Assembly: GCA_963820315.1 (NCBI GenBank)
Contig: CAWFZK010000033.1
Span: forward strand, 1 to 64,000
Length of the DNA stretch: 64,000 bases
Source: JACVRW01 sp963820315
GTDB taxonomy: Bacteria > Actinomycetota > Thermoleophilia > Solirubrobacterales > Thermoleophilaceae
Direction: 5' to 3'
This document shows positions 1 through 7,675 of this stretch, in pieces (within the stretch, counting starts at the first letter, position 1; the number at the start of each line of letters is the position of its first letter). The notes beneath the pieces were generated by a model, which saw only the letters and a program-made list of their open reading frames with translations, was not told the origin of the DNA and searched no databases. The translations under genes were made by a program, and so were the position numbers.

Positions 1-206
1 TGCGAAGGCGATTGAGCTCTCGAAGGGAGCTCAGCGAGCCAGAGCCCTTGGCCACGGGCCCGACCCTCCCAGGCCGGGGCAGTTCTGTCAAGCCTCGGAC
101 ATAAAGCCCAGGTTACGAAGGGCATTAAGTTCGGGTTAAGCACTAATTGACTGACTTTTCACTTATGTGACCCACCTGTGCTCCGGCTCTCCGTACGGTC
201 GCGGGC
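1..206. other. Upstream non-coding stretch with a short hairpin and a -10-like box
   Basis: No supported gene lies here. A perfect 7-bp stem (TGAGCTC at 13-19 pairing with GAGCTCA at 27-33) could be the terminator or leader of something left of the window. TACGGT at 194-199 sits 7 nt before the ATG at 207, which is the leaderless promoter spacing seen repeatedly in this window. I could not match the stretch to a known riboswitch or RNA family. Confidence 0.4.
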
Positions 207-662
207 ATGCAGGGGGAGGCGGGTCAGGCGTCGGTCGAATGGGCGGGAGTGGTGCTGCTCGTGATGCTCGTACTGGCGGCGCTCGGGGCCGTCTCGGGGC
301 GGGCGCCGGCGAGCGAGCGGGGGGTGGGGGAGGCGCTGGCGGAGCGGCTCACGTGCGCGGCGCGCGGGGCGTGTGGGGGCGCGCCCGCGCCGCGCGCTGC
401 GGCCGCTCCGGCGGTTCCCCCGGTGACCGGCGTGGCCCGCGGCGGTGTTTCGCATGCGCGCGCGGTCGACGCCCTGCGCCGGCTGCGCTCTCTCGGGATG
501 AAGCTGGTCCGGCGGGCCTGGATCGTCTGCATCGGCTACCGCCGCTTCCGCTACGAGCTCGAGCACCCGCGCGCCCCCAACGAGGTGATGCCGCTCGACG
601 AGGCGATCGACATCGCGAACGGCTGCCTCAATCCCTACGGGTTCCTCGTGGAGGAGGAGTGA
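207..662 (+). CDS. TadE-like pseudopilin-type small membrane protein
   Basis: This 151-residue protein starts MQGEAGQASVEWAGVV, followed by a single hydrophobic helix at about residues 13-30. G6, Q7 and E11 fit the Flp/TadE type III signal rule (cleavage after Gly, Glu at +5), so it may be a prepilin-peptidase substrate that ends up in the membrane or a pilus-like fibre. The rest is Ala/Arg-rich with scattered Cys and has no fold I recognise. A TACGGT box 7 nt upstream of the ATG suggests leaderless initiation. The stop overlaps the GTG of the next gene by 4 nt, so the two are probably translationally coupled. The pseudopilin assignment is inferred from the signal alone; no other tad genes are visible. 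Confidence 0.6.
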   Translation: MQGEAGQASVEWAGVVLLVMLVLAALGAVSGRAPASERGVGEALAERLTCAARGACGGAPAPRAAAAPAVPPVTGVARGGVSHARAVDALRRLRSLGMKLVRRAWIVCIGYRRFRYELEHPRAPNEVMPLDEAIDIANGCLNPYGFLVEEE

Positions 663-1714
663 CGAGCCGGCTCGAGCGCCTCCACGCCTGGGCGGCGGTT
701 GGATGGCTCGCGTTGATCGGCGGAGGCGGGCTCGGGTTCGTGGCGCGCGACGTGCTGCACGCGGGACGCCCGCTGGTGGCGCTCGCGTGGGTTGCCGGGG
801 CGGCGCTCGGCGCGGCGCCGGCGCTCGCGCGCGTGCGCGCGCGGGACGCCGAGCTCGGCCAGGCGAGCGTCGAGTGGGTGGCGCTGGTGTTCGTCTGCGC
901 GGTCGCGCTGGGGGCGCTCGCGACCTTCGGTCCGGCCGTGGACGGCCGTTCCTTCGGCGGCTTTCTCGCCCACCGGATGGTGTGCGCCGTGCGCGGCGGC
1001 TGTGACGACGGCGCCCGCGCCCTGGTTGACGCCTACGGTGGGCCCGGCGCGGCGCTCGTGCGGGCGCAGGCGCCGAGCCTCGTCTATGAGAGGGGCGAGC
1101 GTCAGCTGCCGGTGGACTGGCGCCGCTGCAGGGAGCGGAGCTGCGCGAACGCCCCGGACGAGGGCGGGCTCGACGTGCACCGAAGCGACGCCGGGGAGCG
1201 GGCGACGGTGTTCACGCGGCTGCAGCGCCTGCGCGGCCGTACCTACATCCAGTACTGGCTCTACTACCCCGACTCGAACACGACCTTCGCGGGCGCCGAC
1301 CGGGCCTGGGAGGCGAGCTGGCTGCTGCCGCGCCTGCGCGAGCTCGTGGGCGGCAGCGGCGACTGGCCCGGCTTCCACCGCGACGACTGGGAGTCCGTTC
1401 AGGTGCGGCTCGATCCCGACGGCAGCGCCTGGGTACGGGCGAGCTCGCACGGCCACTACCAGGGCTGCAAGGAGGCGAAGTGCCGGGGCCGCTGGGCCTC
1501 GCACGAGGGCTGGGCGCGGGTCTCGTACGGGAGCCACGCGGGCCATATCCCGGTCGGTGGCGCCGACCCGCGCGAGCGCATGACGACGGCGGAGGGGCTG
1601 CGGCTGATCCCGCTCGAGACGCATGACAGGCGGGGGTACCGGCGGCGTGACGAGGAGATAGCGCCGCCTTGGGAGAAGGAGGTTTACGGGGAGCCGGATG
1701 GCGACGGGTCGTGA
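659..1714 (+). CDS. Membrane protein with internal TadE-like segment and Vps62/NPP1-like C-terminal domain
   Basis: The GTG at 659 overlaps the upstream stop (GTGA) and gives 351 residues. Two hydrophobic stretches (about 11-28 and 38-55) are followed by an internal GQASVEW motif with G67 and E72, then another hydrophobic helix at about 73-90. This repeats the prepilin-like signal of the gene before it. The C-terminal half has conserved-looking YIQYWLYY, HRDDWES and SSHGHYQG segments. These resemble the Vps62/necrosis-inducing (NPP1) type of beta-sandwich, in which His and Asp line a pocket. Membrane anchoring with the C-terminal domain outside is likely. That family call rests on motif memory only. 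A 9-bp perfect hairpin follows the stop. Confidence 0.5.
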   Translation: MTSRLERLHAWAAVGWLALIGGGGLGFVARDVLHAGRPLVALAWVAGAALGAAPALARVRARDAELGQASVEWVALVFVCAVALGALATFGPAVDGRSFGGFLAHRMVCAVRGGCDDGARALVDAYGGPGAALVRAQAPSLVYERGERQLPVDWRRCRERSCANAPDEGGLDVHRSDAGERATVFTRLQRLRGRTYIQYWLYYPDSNTTFAGADRAWEASWLLPRLRELVGGSGDWPGFHRDDWESVQVRLDPDGSAWVRASSHGHYQGCKEAKCRGRWASHEGWARVSYGSHAGHIPVGGADPRERMTTAEGLRLIPLETHDRRGYRRRDEEIAPPWEKEVYGEPDGDGS

Positions 1715-1755
1715 TGCCGCGGCGGGCCGTGAACAGCAGCGAGTAAGGGGTCGGT

Positions 1756-1784
1756 CGGGCCGGGTGGATCTTCGCCCCGGCCCG
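1756..1784. terminator. Candidate intrinsic terminator after the TadE-like pair
   Basis: CGGGCCGGG at 1756-1764 pairs perfectly with CCCGGCCCG at 1776-1784 around an 11-nt loop, 41 nt after the stop at 1714. There is no U-run, as is common in high-GC actinobacteria. Confidence 0.4.
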
Positions 1785-1891
1785 CGAGTGGTCAATTCGC
1801 ACGCAGTGGCAGCCGTATGCAGACGTTTTTCGCCACTCGCGTTCGCGGGCCGGCGCCGGTCCGGCCGGCAAACGCTTACCCTGGAGGGGGC

Positions 1892-2956
1892 ATGGTGAAG
1901 GTCGGGCTGGTGCTTGGAGCGGGTGGGGTCCTGGGCGGCGCCTGGCTGACCGGGGCACTCGACGCGCTCGCGCGCGAGACCGAGTGGGACCCCGGCAGTG
2001 CGGACCACATCGTCGGCACGTCGGCCGGCTCGATGATCGGGGCGCTTGTCGCCTCGGGTGTGCCGCCGTGGTTCATGGTCGCCCACTCGCGCGGCGAGGT
2101 CTTCGATGGGCTGACCGGGCCCGACGGGCGGCCGGCCGCCGACGCCGATCGCTCGGCGGGGGCGGTATTCCGGGTCCACCGCGGGCTCCCGTGGATCGGC
2201 CCGGGCTCGCTGCGGATGGCGTTCACCGCGCTGCGCAACCCGCTGCGCCACACGCCGCTCCAGATGATGGCGGGCTGGCTTCCGGCCGGGATCATCTCGA
2301 CGGACTCGCTCCAGGAGATCGTGCGGCGTGCGATCCCGGGCGATTGGGTCGAGCACCCGAACTACTGGGCCGTCGCCTGCGATTACCGCTCGGGGCGGCG
2401 CATCCCGTTCGGCCGGATCGACGCTCCGCGTGCCGAGATCGCCGAGGCGGTGGCGGCCTCGTGTGCGATCCCCGGCTTCTACCGGCCGGTGCGGATCGGC
2501 GGGGGGCGCTACGTCGATGGCGGCGTCTGCTCGAGCTCGAATCTGGACCTCGTCGCCGGGCGCGGGCTCGACCTCGTCATCTGCCTCAACCCGCTCACGA
2601 GCTCAGACCGCGAGGACGGCCTGCTCGATCTGCTGCCCGTGCTCACCAACGGCAGCGGCAGGCGCCGGCTGGCGCACGAGGAGCGCAAGGTGCGCCGCTT
2701 CGGCAGCGAGCTGCTCGTGGTCGAGCCGACCGCCGAGGACCGGGCCGTGATGGGGCGCAACTGGATGAGCGGCGAGCGCCGCCAGCAGGTGATCGAGACC
2801 GCTCGGCGGACGGTGGCGGCGCAGCTGCGGGCGCCGGCCGCGCGAGCGCTGCTCGAGTCGCTGCCGGCGGGCGAGCCGCACAAGATCGAGCAGCCGCCCG
2901 GGCCGCCCTCGAGCTGGCCCGAGTTGCGCCCGGCGGCTCGCCGGCGCGCCGCCTGA
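1892..2956 (+). CDS. Patatin-like phospholipase family protein
   Basis: This 354-residue protein is predicted to be a serine lipid acyl hydrolase acting on phospholipid or other ester substrates. The patatin signatures are all visible: the glycine-rich oxyanion loop GAGGVLGGAW (residues 9-18), the nucleophile elbow GTSAG with Ser44, and the catalytic dyad DGG with Asp209. The chosen ATG has GGAGGGGG just upstream and a TACCCT -10-like box 9 nt before it. An ATG 75 nt earlier is in frame but would add an unlikely Arg/Pro-rich extension. No signal peptide is seen, so it is probably cytosolic or membrane-peripheral. It is followed by an acyl-CoA synthetase, which fits release and activation of fatty acids, though the substrate is not determined by sequence. 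Confidence 0.85.
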   Translation: MVKVGLVLGAGGVLGGAWLTGALDALARETEWDPGSADHIVGTSAGSMIGALVASGVPPWFMVAHSRGEVFDGLTGPDGRPAADADRSAGAVFRVHRGLPWIGPGSLRMAFTALRNPLRHTPLQMMAGWLPAGIISTDSLQEIVRRAIPGDWVEHPNYWAVACDYRSGRRIPFGRIDAPRAEIAEAVAASCAIPGFYRPVRIGGGRYVDGGVCSSSNLDLVAGRGLDLVICLNPLTSSDREDGLLDLLPVLTNGSGRRRLAHEERKVRRFGSELLVVEPTAEDRAVMGRNWMSGERRQQVIETARRTVAAQLRAPAARALLESLPAGEPHKIEQPPGPPSSWPELRPAARRRAA

Positions 2957-3044
2957 GCGGGATCCGGCGGGGTGTCTGCGGCGCCCGCGGCGCCGAGGCT
3001 GCACAATCCACGGACACCGAGAGCAGAGAAGGGGGACCCACCAG

Positions 3045-4709
3045 TTGAGCGAGTTCGTGAGGAGGCTGCCCGGCCAGGTGTCGCACCAGGCGGGCAACGT
3101 CAAGGTGCTCGTGGACGCGGGCGTCGTGAGGCCGATGCGGCCCGACCGCCTGTGGCACTTCCTGCGCACGCTGCAGCGCTGGGGGCGCAGCCCCGCCGCC
3201 GGGGCGATCTCGCTGGCGGCGCGCTTCCCGGACGAGCCGATGATCGTCGACGAGCTCGGCACGCTCAGCTTCTCCGAGGTGCACGTGCGCACCAACGCGA
3301 TCGCGCACTCGCTCTCCGACGCGGGCATAGTCGAGGGCGACCGCGTCGGGATCATGTGCCGCAACCACCGCGGCTTCGTCGAGGCGACGATCGCGGTGTC
3401 GAAGCTGGGCGCGGACGCGCTCTACCTGAACACCGCATTCGGCGGCCCGCAGCTCGCCGAGGTGTCGCGGCGCGAGAAGCCGCGCGCGCTGATCTACGAC
3501 GAGGAGTTCGAGGGGCTGCTCGAGGAGGCCGGCAAGCGGCGCAAGCGCTTCGTCGCCTGGCACGACTCCGAGACCTGCTCTGACCCGACGCTCGACGAGC
3601 TGATCCGAACGGGCGACGCCGGCGACGTCGTGCCGCCCGCGCGCGAGGGCCGGATCGTGATCCTCACGAGCGGCACGACCGGGACGCCGAAGGGCGCCTC
3701 GCGCGGGAACCCGCAGTCGCTCGAGCCGGCGGTCTCGCTGCTGTCGCGGATCCCGCTGAGGACGCGCCAGATCTGTCACATCGCGGCGCCGCTCTTCCAT
3801 TCGTGGGGCTTCGCGCACTTCACGCTCGGCTTCATCCTCGGCACGACCTACGTGCTGCGGCGCAAGTTCGAGCCCGAGGCCTGCCTCGCCACTGTCGCGC
3901 GCTACCGCTGCGACTCGCTCGTGGTCGTGCCGGTGATGATGCAGCGCATCCTGGAGCTGCCTGAGGAGACGCGCGCGAAGTACGACCTGTCCTCGCTCAA
4001 GGCCGTGGCCGCGAGCGGCTCGGCGCTCCCCGGCGACCTCGCCACCGAGTGGATGGACGAGGTCGGCGACACGCTCTACAACCTGTACGGCTCGACCGAG
4101 GTCGCCTGGGCGTCGATCGCGACGCCCGAGGACATGCGCGCGGCGCCGGGCACGGCCGGCAAGCCGCCGCGCGGGACGCTCGTGAAGCTCTACGACGAGA
4201 GGGGCGAGGAGGTCGCTCCGGGCCAGCCGGGTCGCATCTTCGTGACCAACGAGATGCTCTTCGAGGGCTACACGGGCGGCGGCTCGAAGGACGTGATCGG
4301 CGCCTTCATGTCGACCGGCGACGTGGGCCGCTTCGATGCGGACGGGCGCCTCTTCGTCGAGGGCCGCGACGACGAGATGATCGTGTCGGGCGGCGAGAAC
4401 GTCTTTCCGAAGGAGGTCGAGGACGAGCTCGCACGCCACCCGGCGGTATCGGATGCGGCGGCGCTCGGCGTGGACGACGCCGACTTCGGCCAGCGCCTGC
4501 GCGCGTTCGTCGTCGTGGAGCAGGGACAGGACGTGAGCGAGGACGACCTCAAGGCGCACGTCAAGAAGAACCTCGCCCGCTACAAGGTGCCGCGCGAGAT
4601 CTGGTTCCTGGAGGAGCTGCCCCGCAACGCGACCGGCAAGGTGCTCAAGCGAGAGCTGAGCGATCTCGACGGTCCGGACGGCGGCGCGGCGGATGCCAAA
4701 GAGGGGTAA
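3045..4709 (+). CDS. Acyl-CoA synthetase (AMP-dependent fatty acid:CoA ligase family)
   Basis: This 554-residue ANL-superfamily adenylating enzyme activates a carboxylic acid, probably a fatty acid, to its CoA thioester through an acyl-AMP. The P-loop-like A3 motif LTSGTTGTPKGAS lies at about residues 207-219. The aromatic/adenine motif YGSTEVAW, the hinge segment STGDVGRFDADGR and the C-terminal catalytic Lys in NATGKVLKREL (about residue 532) are all present. The start is a TTG at 3045 preceded by an AGAAGGGGGA ribosome binding site. Within the segment the residues MIVSGGENVFPKEVED match the usual subdomain. It lies just downstream of the patatin-like lipase, and with the thiolase and ETF genes further on it suggests beta-oxidation. 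Chain-length preference cannot be read from the sequence. Confidence 0.9.
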   Translation: MSEFVRRLPGQVSHQAGNVKVLVDAGVVRPMRPDRLWHFLRTLQRWGRSPAAGAISLAARFPDEPMIVDELGTLSFSEVHVRTNAIAHSLSDAGIVEGDRVGIMCRNHRGFVEATIAVSKLGADALYLNTAFGGPQLAEVSRREKPRALIYDEEFEGLLEEAGKRRKRFVAWHDSETCSDPTLDELIRTGDAGDVVPPAREGRIVILTSGTTGTPKGASRGNPQSLEPAVSLLSRIPLRTRQICHIAAPLFHSWGFAHFTLGFILGTTYVLRRKFEPEACLATVARYRCDSLVVVPVMMQRILELPEETRAKYDLSSLKAVAASGSALPGDLATEWMDEVGDTLYNLYGSTEVAWASIATPEDMRAAPGTAGKPPRGTLVKLYDERGEEVAPGQPGRIFVTNEMLFEGYTGGGSKDVIGAFMSTGDVGRFDADGRLFVEGRDDEMIVSGGENVFPKEVEDELARHPAVSDAAALGVDDADFGQRLRAFVVVEQGQDVSEDDLKAHVKKNLARYKVPREIWFLEELPRNATGKVLKRELSDLDGPDGGAADAKEG

Positions 4710-4759
4710 GCCGGCTCTTTCAGGGTAGGAAGTCAGCGGAACCGACGAAGGAGTCGAGA

Positions 4760-5273
4760 ATGTCCGCTGGAGCGATCATCGCGATCGTGATCGGTGTCCT
4801 GATACTGCTCGCGCTCGTTGTATGGATCAGCAGGAGGAGCCGCGCAGCGCGGATGGAGTCACGCCGCCACGAGGCGCGTGAGATTCGCCGCGAGGCCGAG
4901 GTCCGCACGGCCGAGGCCGACCAGATGAGCGCCGAGGCCGAGGAACAGGCCGCCCGCGCCCGTCGCGAGGAGGCGGAGGCTCGCCAACAGGCGGCGCGCG
5001 CCGAGGAGCACCGTCGCGAGGCCGACGACCATCACGCCCGCGCCCATGAGCTCGATCCCGACGCCAAGGGCGACTACGTGCCGGATCAGCGACCGTGCGG
5101 GGACGGCCGGCGCGGCCGCGGCGAGCCCGGACGACGCTCAGTACGAGCGGGCCGAGGGCACGACCACGGACCCGGACGCGGCCGTGCGCGAGGAGCACGA
5201 GCGGACGACCGCCGACCCCGACCGCGACCCTGAGGTCGTGCGCGAGGAAGAGCGCCGGACCGAGTATCGCTAG
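4760..5273 (+). CDS. Membrane-anchored coiled-coil protein, probable frameshift near its end
   Basis: The ATG at 4760 begins a single N-terminal transmembrane helix (about residues 4-22), then basic residues and a long Ala/Glu/Arg heptad-like coiled coil (about 25-100). As written the frame runs to 5233 (157 residues), but its last 45 residues become Arg/Gly-rich. Moving to the next frame at about 5075-5090 (one extra base) restores a natural acidic tail, DDAQYERAEGTTTDPD onward, ending at 5273 for about 170 residues. Small proteins of this anchored coiled-coil type are common in actinobacteria and of unknown function. It faces the minus-strand rpf-like gene across a strong hairpin. Whether the shift is a sequence error or real is unresolved. 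Confidence 0.6.
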
Positions 5274-5280
5274 GACTGGC

Positions 5281-5319
5281 CGAGCGCGGCGGCGGGCCAT
5301 GCGGCCCGCCGCCGGCTCG
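5281..5319. terminator. Strong bidirectional terminator hairpin
   Basis: GGCGGCGGGCC (5288-5298) pairs perfectly with GGCCCGCCGCC (5303-5313) around ATGC. An outer CGAGC/GCTCG stem lies at 5281-5285 and 5315-5319. It sits between two convergent genes. Confidence 0.65.
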
Positions 5320-5324
5320 CAGCG

Positions 5325-5948
5325 CTAGCCGCAGATCGGCCAGTGGCCGGCCCCGTGCCGGCTCAGCAGCAGCCAGGCGCGCCAGGTCTGCTCGTGGCGC
5401 GACGCAGCGGCCGGGTCGCCGGACCCGCCGACGACCGCCCAGGTGCTGAAGCTGAACTGGTACATGCCGCGGTAGGTGCCACCGCCGCCGACGGCGCGCG
5501 GGTCGCCGTGCGACTCGCACGCCGCAATGGAAGCGAGTTGCTGGCGGCCCCAGCCCGGGATCTTCTTCACCTTGAAGCGGAACACGACCGTCCGGCCCTC
5601 CTCCGAGCGAAGGAAGCCGCGGAAGCGCGTCTTCATGGTGCGGATCGAGCGCCGCAGCTCCACTGCGGTCGGGACCCGATCGTCGTTGCGGGCGGCCACC
5701 ACCAGGTTGCGGCCGAGCCACACCTCGTAGTGGTCGAGCTTTCTTCGCCAGCCGCGGTAGGCGCGCTGCATTCGAGCGCTCGCGGCCTCGGCCTGCGGGA
5801 AGACGGCGGGCCCGATGCCGCCGGTCGTGGTGGACGTGGTCGTTTCAGGTGCGGCCTGACTCGTCTGAGCCAGCGCCGGAATTCCGGCTGCCAGCGCGGG
5901 CACAAGCGCGCACGCGCACAGCAGCAGGACGATTGCCTGCCTGTTCAA
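5325..5948 (-). CDS. Secreted transglycosylase-like (resuscitation-promoting-factor-like) protein
   Basis: This is a 207-residue secreted protein. The signal peptide is MNRQAIVLLLCACALVPALAA, followed by a Thr/Ser-rich linker and a basic helical region. The C-terminal transglycosylase-like domain (about residues 138-207) has the hallmark ACESHGDPRAV with the catalytic Glu, then the YRGMYQFSFSTW and HEQTWRAWLLLSRHGAGHWPIC segments typical of the family. It should cleave peptidoglycan glycan strands and may act in growth resumption or cell-wall remodelling. I chose the TTG at 5948 because GGAGGT lies 7 nt upstream and because this gives a proper signal peptide; an in-frame ATG at 5981 would add 11 residues. 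The long leader holds a candidate c-di-AMP riboswitch and a CRP-type site. Confidence 0.8.
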   Translation of the reverse strand: MNRQAIVLLLCACALVPALAAGIPALAQTSQAAPETTTSTTTGGIGPAVFPQAEAASARMQRAYRGWRRKLDHYEVWLGRNLVVAARNDDRVPTAVELRRSIRTMKTRFRGFLRSEEGRTVVFRFKVKKIPGWGRQQLASIAACESHGDPRAVGGGGTYRGMYQFSFSTWAVVGGSGDPAAASRHEQTWRAWLLLSRHGAGHWPICG

Positions 5949-5952
5949 CGGA

Positions 5953-6076
5953 GCTACCTCCGGGTGTTGCCTGCCCGGCATTGACGTCCCGTCCGCAAAG
6001 GGATCGCGACGCCCGCCAGGGCTTGCCGAGTCCGCGAGATCTCTCCCGCACGCGGACAGGGCCGAGTTCGGCTTAC
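5953..6076 (-). promoter_or_regulatory. Candidate ydaO-type (c-di-AMP) riboswitch in the rpf-like leader
   Basis: Read on the minus strand, the leader starts GCGTAAGCCGAACTCGG, has an internal GCGGGAGAG segment and ends CAGGCAACACCCGGAGGTAGC. These resemble the conserved 5', middle and 3' elements of the ydaO class, which often precedes rpf and other cell-wall hydrolase genes in actinobacteria. The 3' element overlaps the ribosome binding site, so it could control translation directly. The match is by eye, and the middle GGGGTGAATC-like element is poor. A covariance-model search would decide. Confidence 0.42.
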
Positions 6077-6082
6077 GCGGTC

Positions 6083-6109
6083 ACCGTAGCCACCCGATTC
6101 GCGAGTCAA
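6083..6109 (-). promoter_or_regulatory. Possible promoter for the rpf-like gene
   Basis: On the minus strand TTGACT (6109-6104) is followed after 15 nt by TACGGT (6088-6083). That would place the start site near 6076, at the head of the candidate riboswitch. The spacer is shorter than ideal, so the exact boxes are uncertain. Confidence 0.35.
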
Positions 6110-6114
6110 ACATT

Positions 6115-6134
6115 TGTGTGACGGATGTCACACA
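6115..6134. promoter_or_regulatory. Perfect CRP-type operator upstream of the rpf-like gene
   Basis: TGTGTGAC-GGAT-GTCACACA is a perfect 20-bp palindrome and contains an exact TGTGA-N6-TCACA CRP/FNR-family consensus. It lies about 48 bp upstream of the predicted rpf-like transcription start. In Mycobacterium tuberculosis the CRP homologue is known to control rpfA, so an analogous circuit is plausible. The palindrome also sits 29 bp after the pepA stop, so pepA regulation is unlikely. Confidence 0.65.
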
Positions 6135-6162
6135 ACGTGAAACCGCGTGAAACTAAGTCAGC

Positions 6163-7608
6163 TCAGGCCGCGGAGGCGCGCGCCAGCTCGATCAGCGCGC
6201 GCGTGCCGAAGCCGCTCGCGCCCTTGCCGACGTAGTTGCGATTCATGCCCCAGGCCGTGCCCGCGATGTCCATGTGGACCCACGGACGGTCGTCGACGAA
6301 CTGGCGCAGGAATTCGGCCGCATAGCTCGACATCGCGACGCGCTGGTCGGAGGCGTTCGTCAGGTCGGCGTACTGGCCCTTGGTCAGCTCGTGGAACTCG
6401 GGATGGAGCGGGAGCCGCCAGCCGATCTCGCCGCTGGCCGCGCAGGCGGCCTCGACCTGTGCGCACCAGTCGTCGTCGTTCGAGAAGAGCCCGCAGTAGG
6501 TGTGCCCGAGCGCGACCAGGACCGCGCCCGTGAGCGTGGCGAGGTCGACGATCCGCTCGGCGCCCTGCTCGACCGCGTAACAGAGGGCGTCCGCGAGGAT
6601 GAGCCGGCCCTCGGCGTCGGTGTTGTTGACCTCGATCGTCGTGCCGTTCTTCGCCGTCACGATGTCGCCCGGCTTGACTGCGTGGCCGCTCGGCATGTTC
6701 TCGGTCGAGGGAACCACGGCCGTGATCGTTGCCGGGATGCCGAGCTCGGCTATGCCGGCCATCGCCTCGATCACCGCGGCGCCGCCCGACATGTCGAACT
6801 TCATCTCCTGCATCTTGGCCGAGGGCTTGATCGAGATGCCGCCGGTGTCGAACGTCACCGCCTTGCCGACGAAGGCGAGGTGTGGCCCGCTCGCACCCGG
6901 CGGGCGCCAGCGCAGCACGATCATCCGCGGGTCGACATCCGTGCCCTGCGCGACCGCCGCGAAGGCGCCCATCTCGTTGGCGACGATCGCGCCGCGGTCG
7001 AAGAGCTCGACCTCGAGCGCCTCGTACTCGTCCGCGATCTCCGCGGCCCGCTCGGCGAGGAAGCCCGGCGTCGCAACGTTCGCGGGCAGGTTCTGCAGGT
7101 CGCGCGCGGCGTTGGTCGCGAGCGCGGCCACGCGGGCGCGCTCGACCTCATCGGCGTCGACGGCCTCGCCGCTGACCTCGAGCGACTCGATCCCGTCGTC
7201 CTCGTCGCGGGAGGTCTTGAAGCGGTCGAACGAGTAGAGCTTCAGGAGCGTGCCCTCGACGAGGCCCGCCGCGACGCCCTCACCCGCCGGCGCGGCCCAC
7301 GACAGCGAGACCGCGCCGAGCTCCTTTGCCCGTGCGGCGGCCGCGGCGGCGGCGACCCGGGCGCGCTCGGCGTCGAACTCCTCGCGCTTGCCGAGGCCGG
7401 CGATCAGCACGCGGCGCTGGCCACCGCCCGGCGCGTCCTCGTGGGCGACGGCGACCTTCTTGAGGCCAGGCTTCGCCTCGCCCAGCTCGACCAGCCGCTG
7501 CAGGGCGGGCTCGGCGAGCGACTCGTTCTCGAACAGGCCGACGACACGGGTGTCGGCGGCGGTCTCCTCGGGTGTCCCGCTGCGGGCTGTGACTGTCGGT
7601 CCAGGCAT
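6163..7608 (-). CDS. pepA: Leucyl aminopeptidase (M17 family)
   Basis: This 481-residue cytosolic two-metal aminopeptidase removes N-terminal residues from peptides during protein turnover. The C-terminal catalytic domain carries all the expected metal ligands: Lys and Asp in GKAVTFDTGGISIKP, Asp in MKFDMSGGAAV, and Asp/Glu in the family signature NTDAEGRLILADAL. The length is close to that of E. coli PepA (503). The N-terminal domain is the usual less conserved alpha/beta lobe. The ATG at 7608 is preceded on the minus strand by TATGCT 9 nt upstream, suggesting a leaderless or very short-leader transcript. It is divergent from the thiolase gene. Confidence 0.93.
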   Translation of the reverse strand: MPGPTVTARSGTPEETAADTRVVGLFENESLAEPALQRLVELGEAKPGLKKVAVAHEDAPGGGQRRVLIAGLGKREEFDAERARVAAAAAAARAKELGAVSLSWAAPAGEGVAAGLVEGTLLKLYSFDRFKTSRDEDDGIESLEVSGEAVDADEVERARVAALATNAARDLQNLPANVATPGFLAERAAEIADEYEALEVELFDRGAIVANEMGAFAAVAQGTDVDPRMIVLRWRPPGASGPHLAFVGKAVTFDTGGISIKPSAKMQEMKFDMSGGAAVIEAMAGIAELGIPATITAVVPSTENMPSGHAVKPGDIVTAKNGTTIEVNNTDAEGRLILADALCYAVEQGAERIVDLATLTGAVLVALGHTYCGLFSNDDDWCAQVEAACAASGEIGWRLPLHPEFHELTKGQYADLTNASDQRVAMSSYAAEFLRQFVDDRPWVHMDIAGTAWGMNRNYVGKGASGFGTRALIELARASAA

Positions 7609-7675
7609 CGGCGCGGGAGCATAACCCGGCGATATCGTTCGCGACCCACGTAACTCGCAAGGAGACGCAGCTCAG

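Noticed and set aside
1..206. A possible c-di-GMP (GEMM-type) riboswitch before the TadE-like gene
   Set aside because: A few fragments resemble the motif, but the conserved tetraloop receptor and paired elements are not present.
635..2356. A long minus-strand open frame opposite the TadE-like and patatin genes
   Set aside because: Composition is that of a high-GC shadow frame (Arg, Ala, Pro, Gly rich), and the plus-strand genes have clear motifs.
2643..4559. A 638-residue minus-strand frame opposite the acyl-CoA synthetase
   Set aside because: Shadow of a gene with intact catalytic motifs; no recognisable domain of its own.
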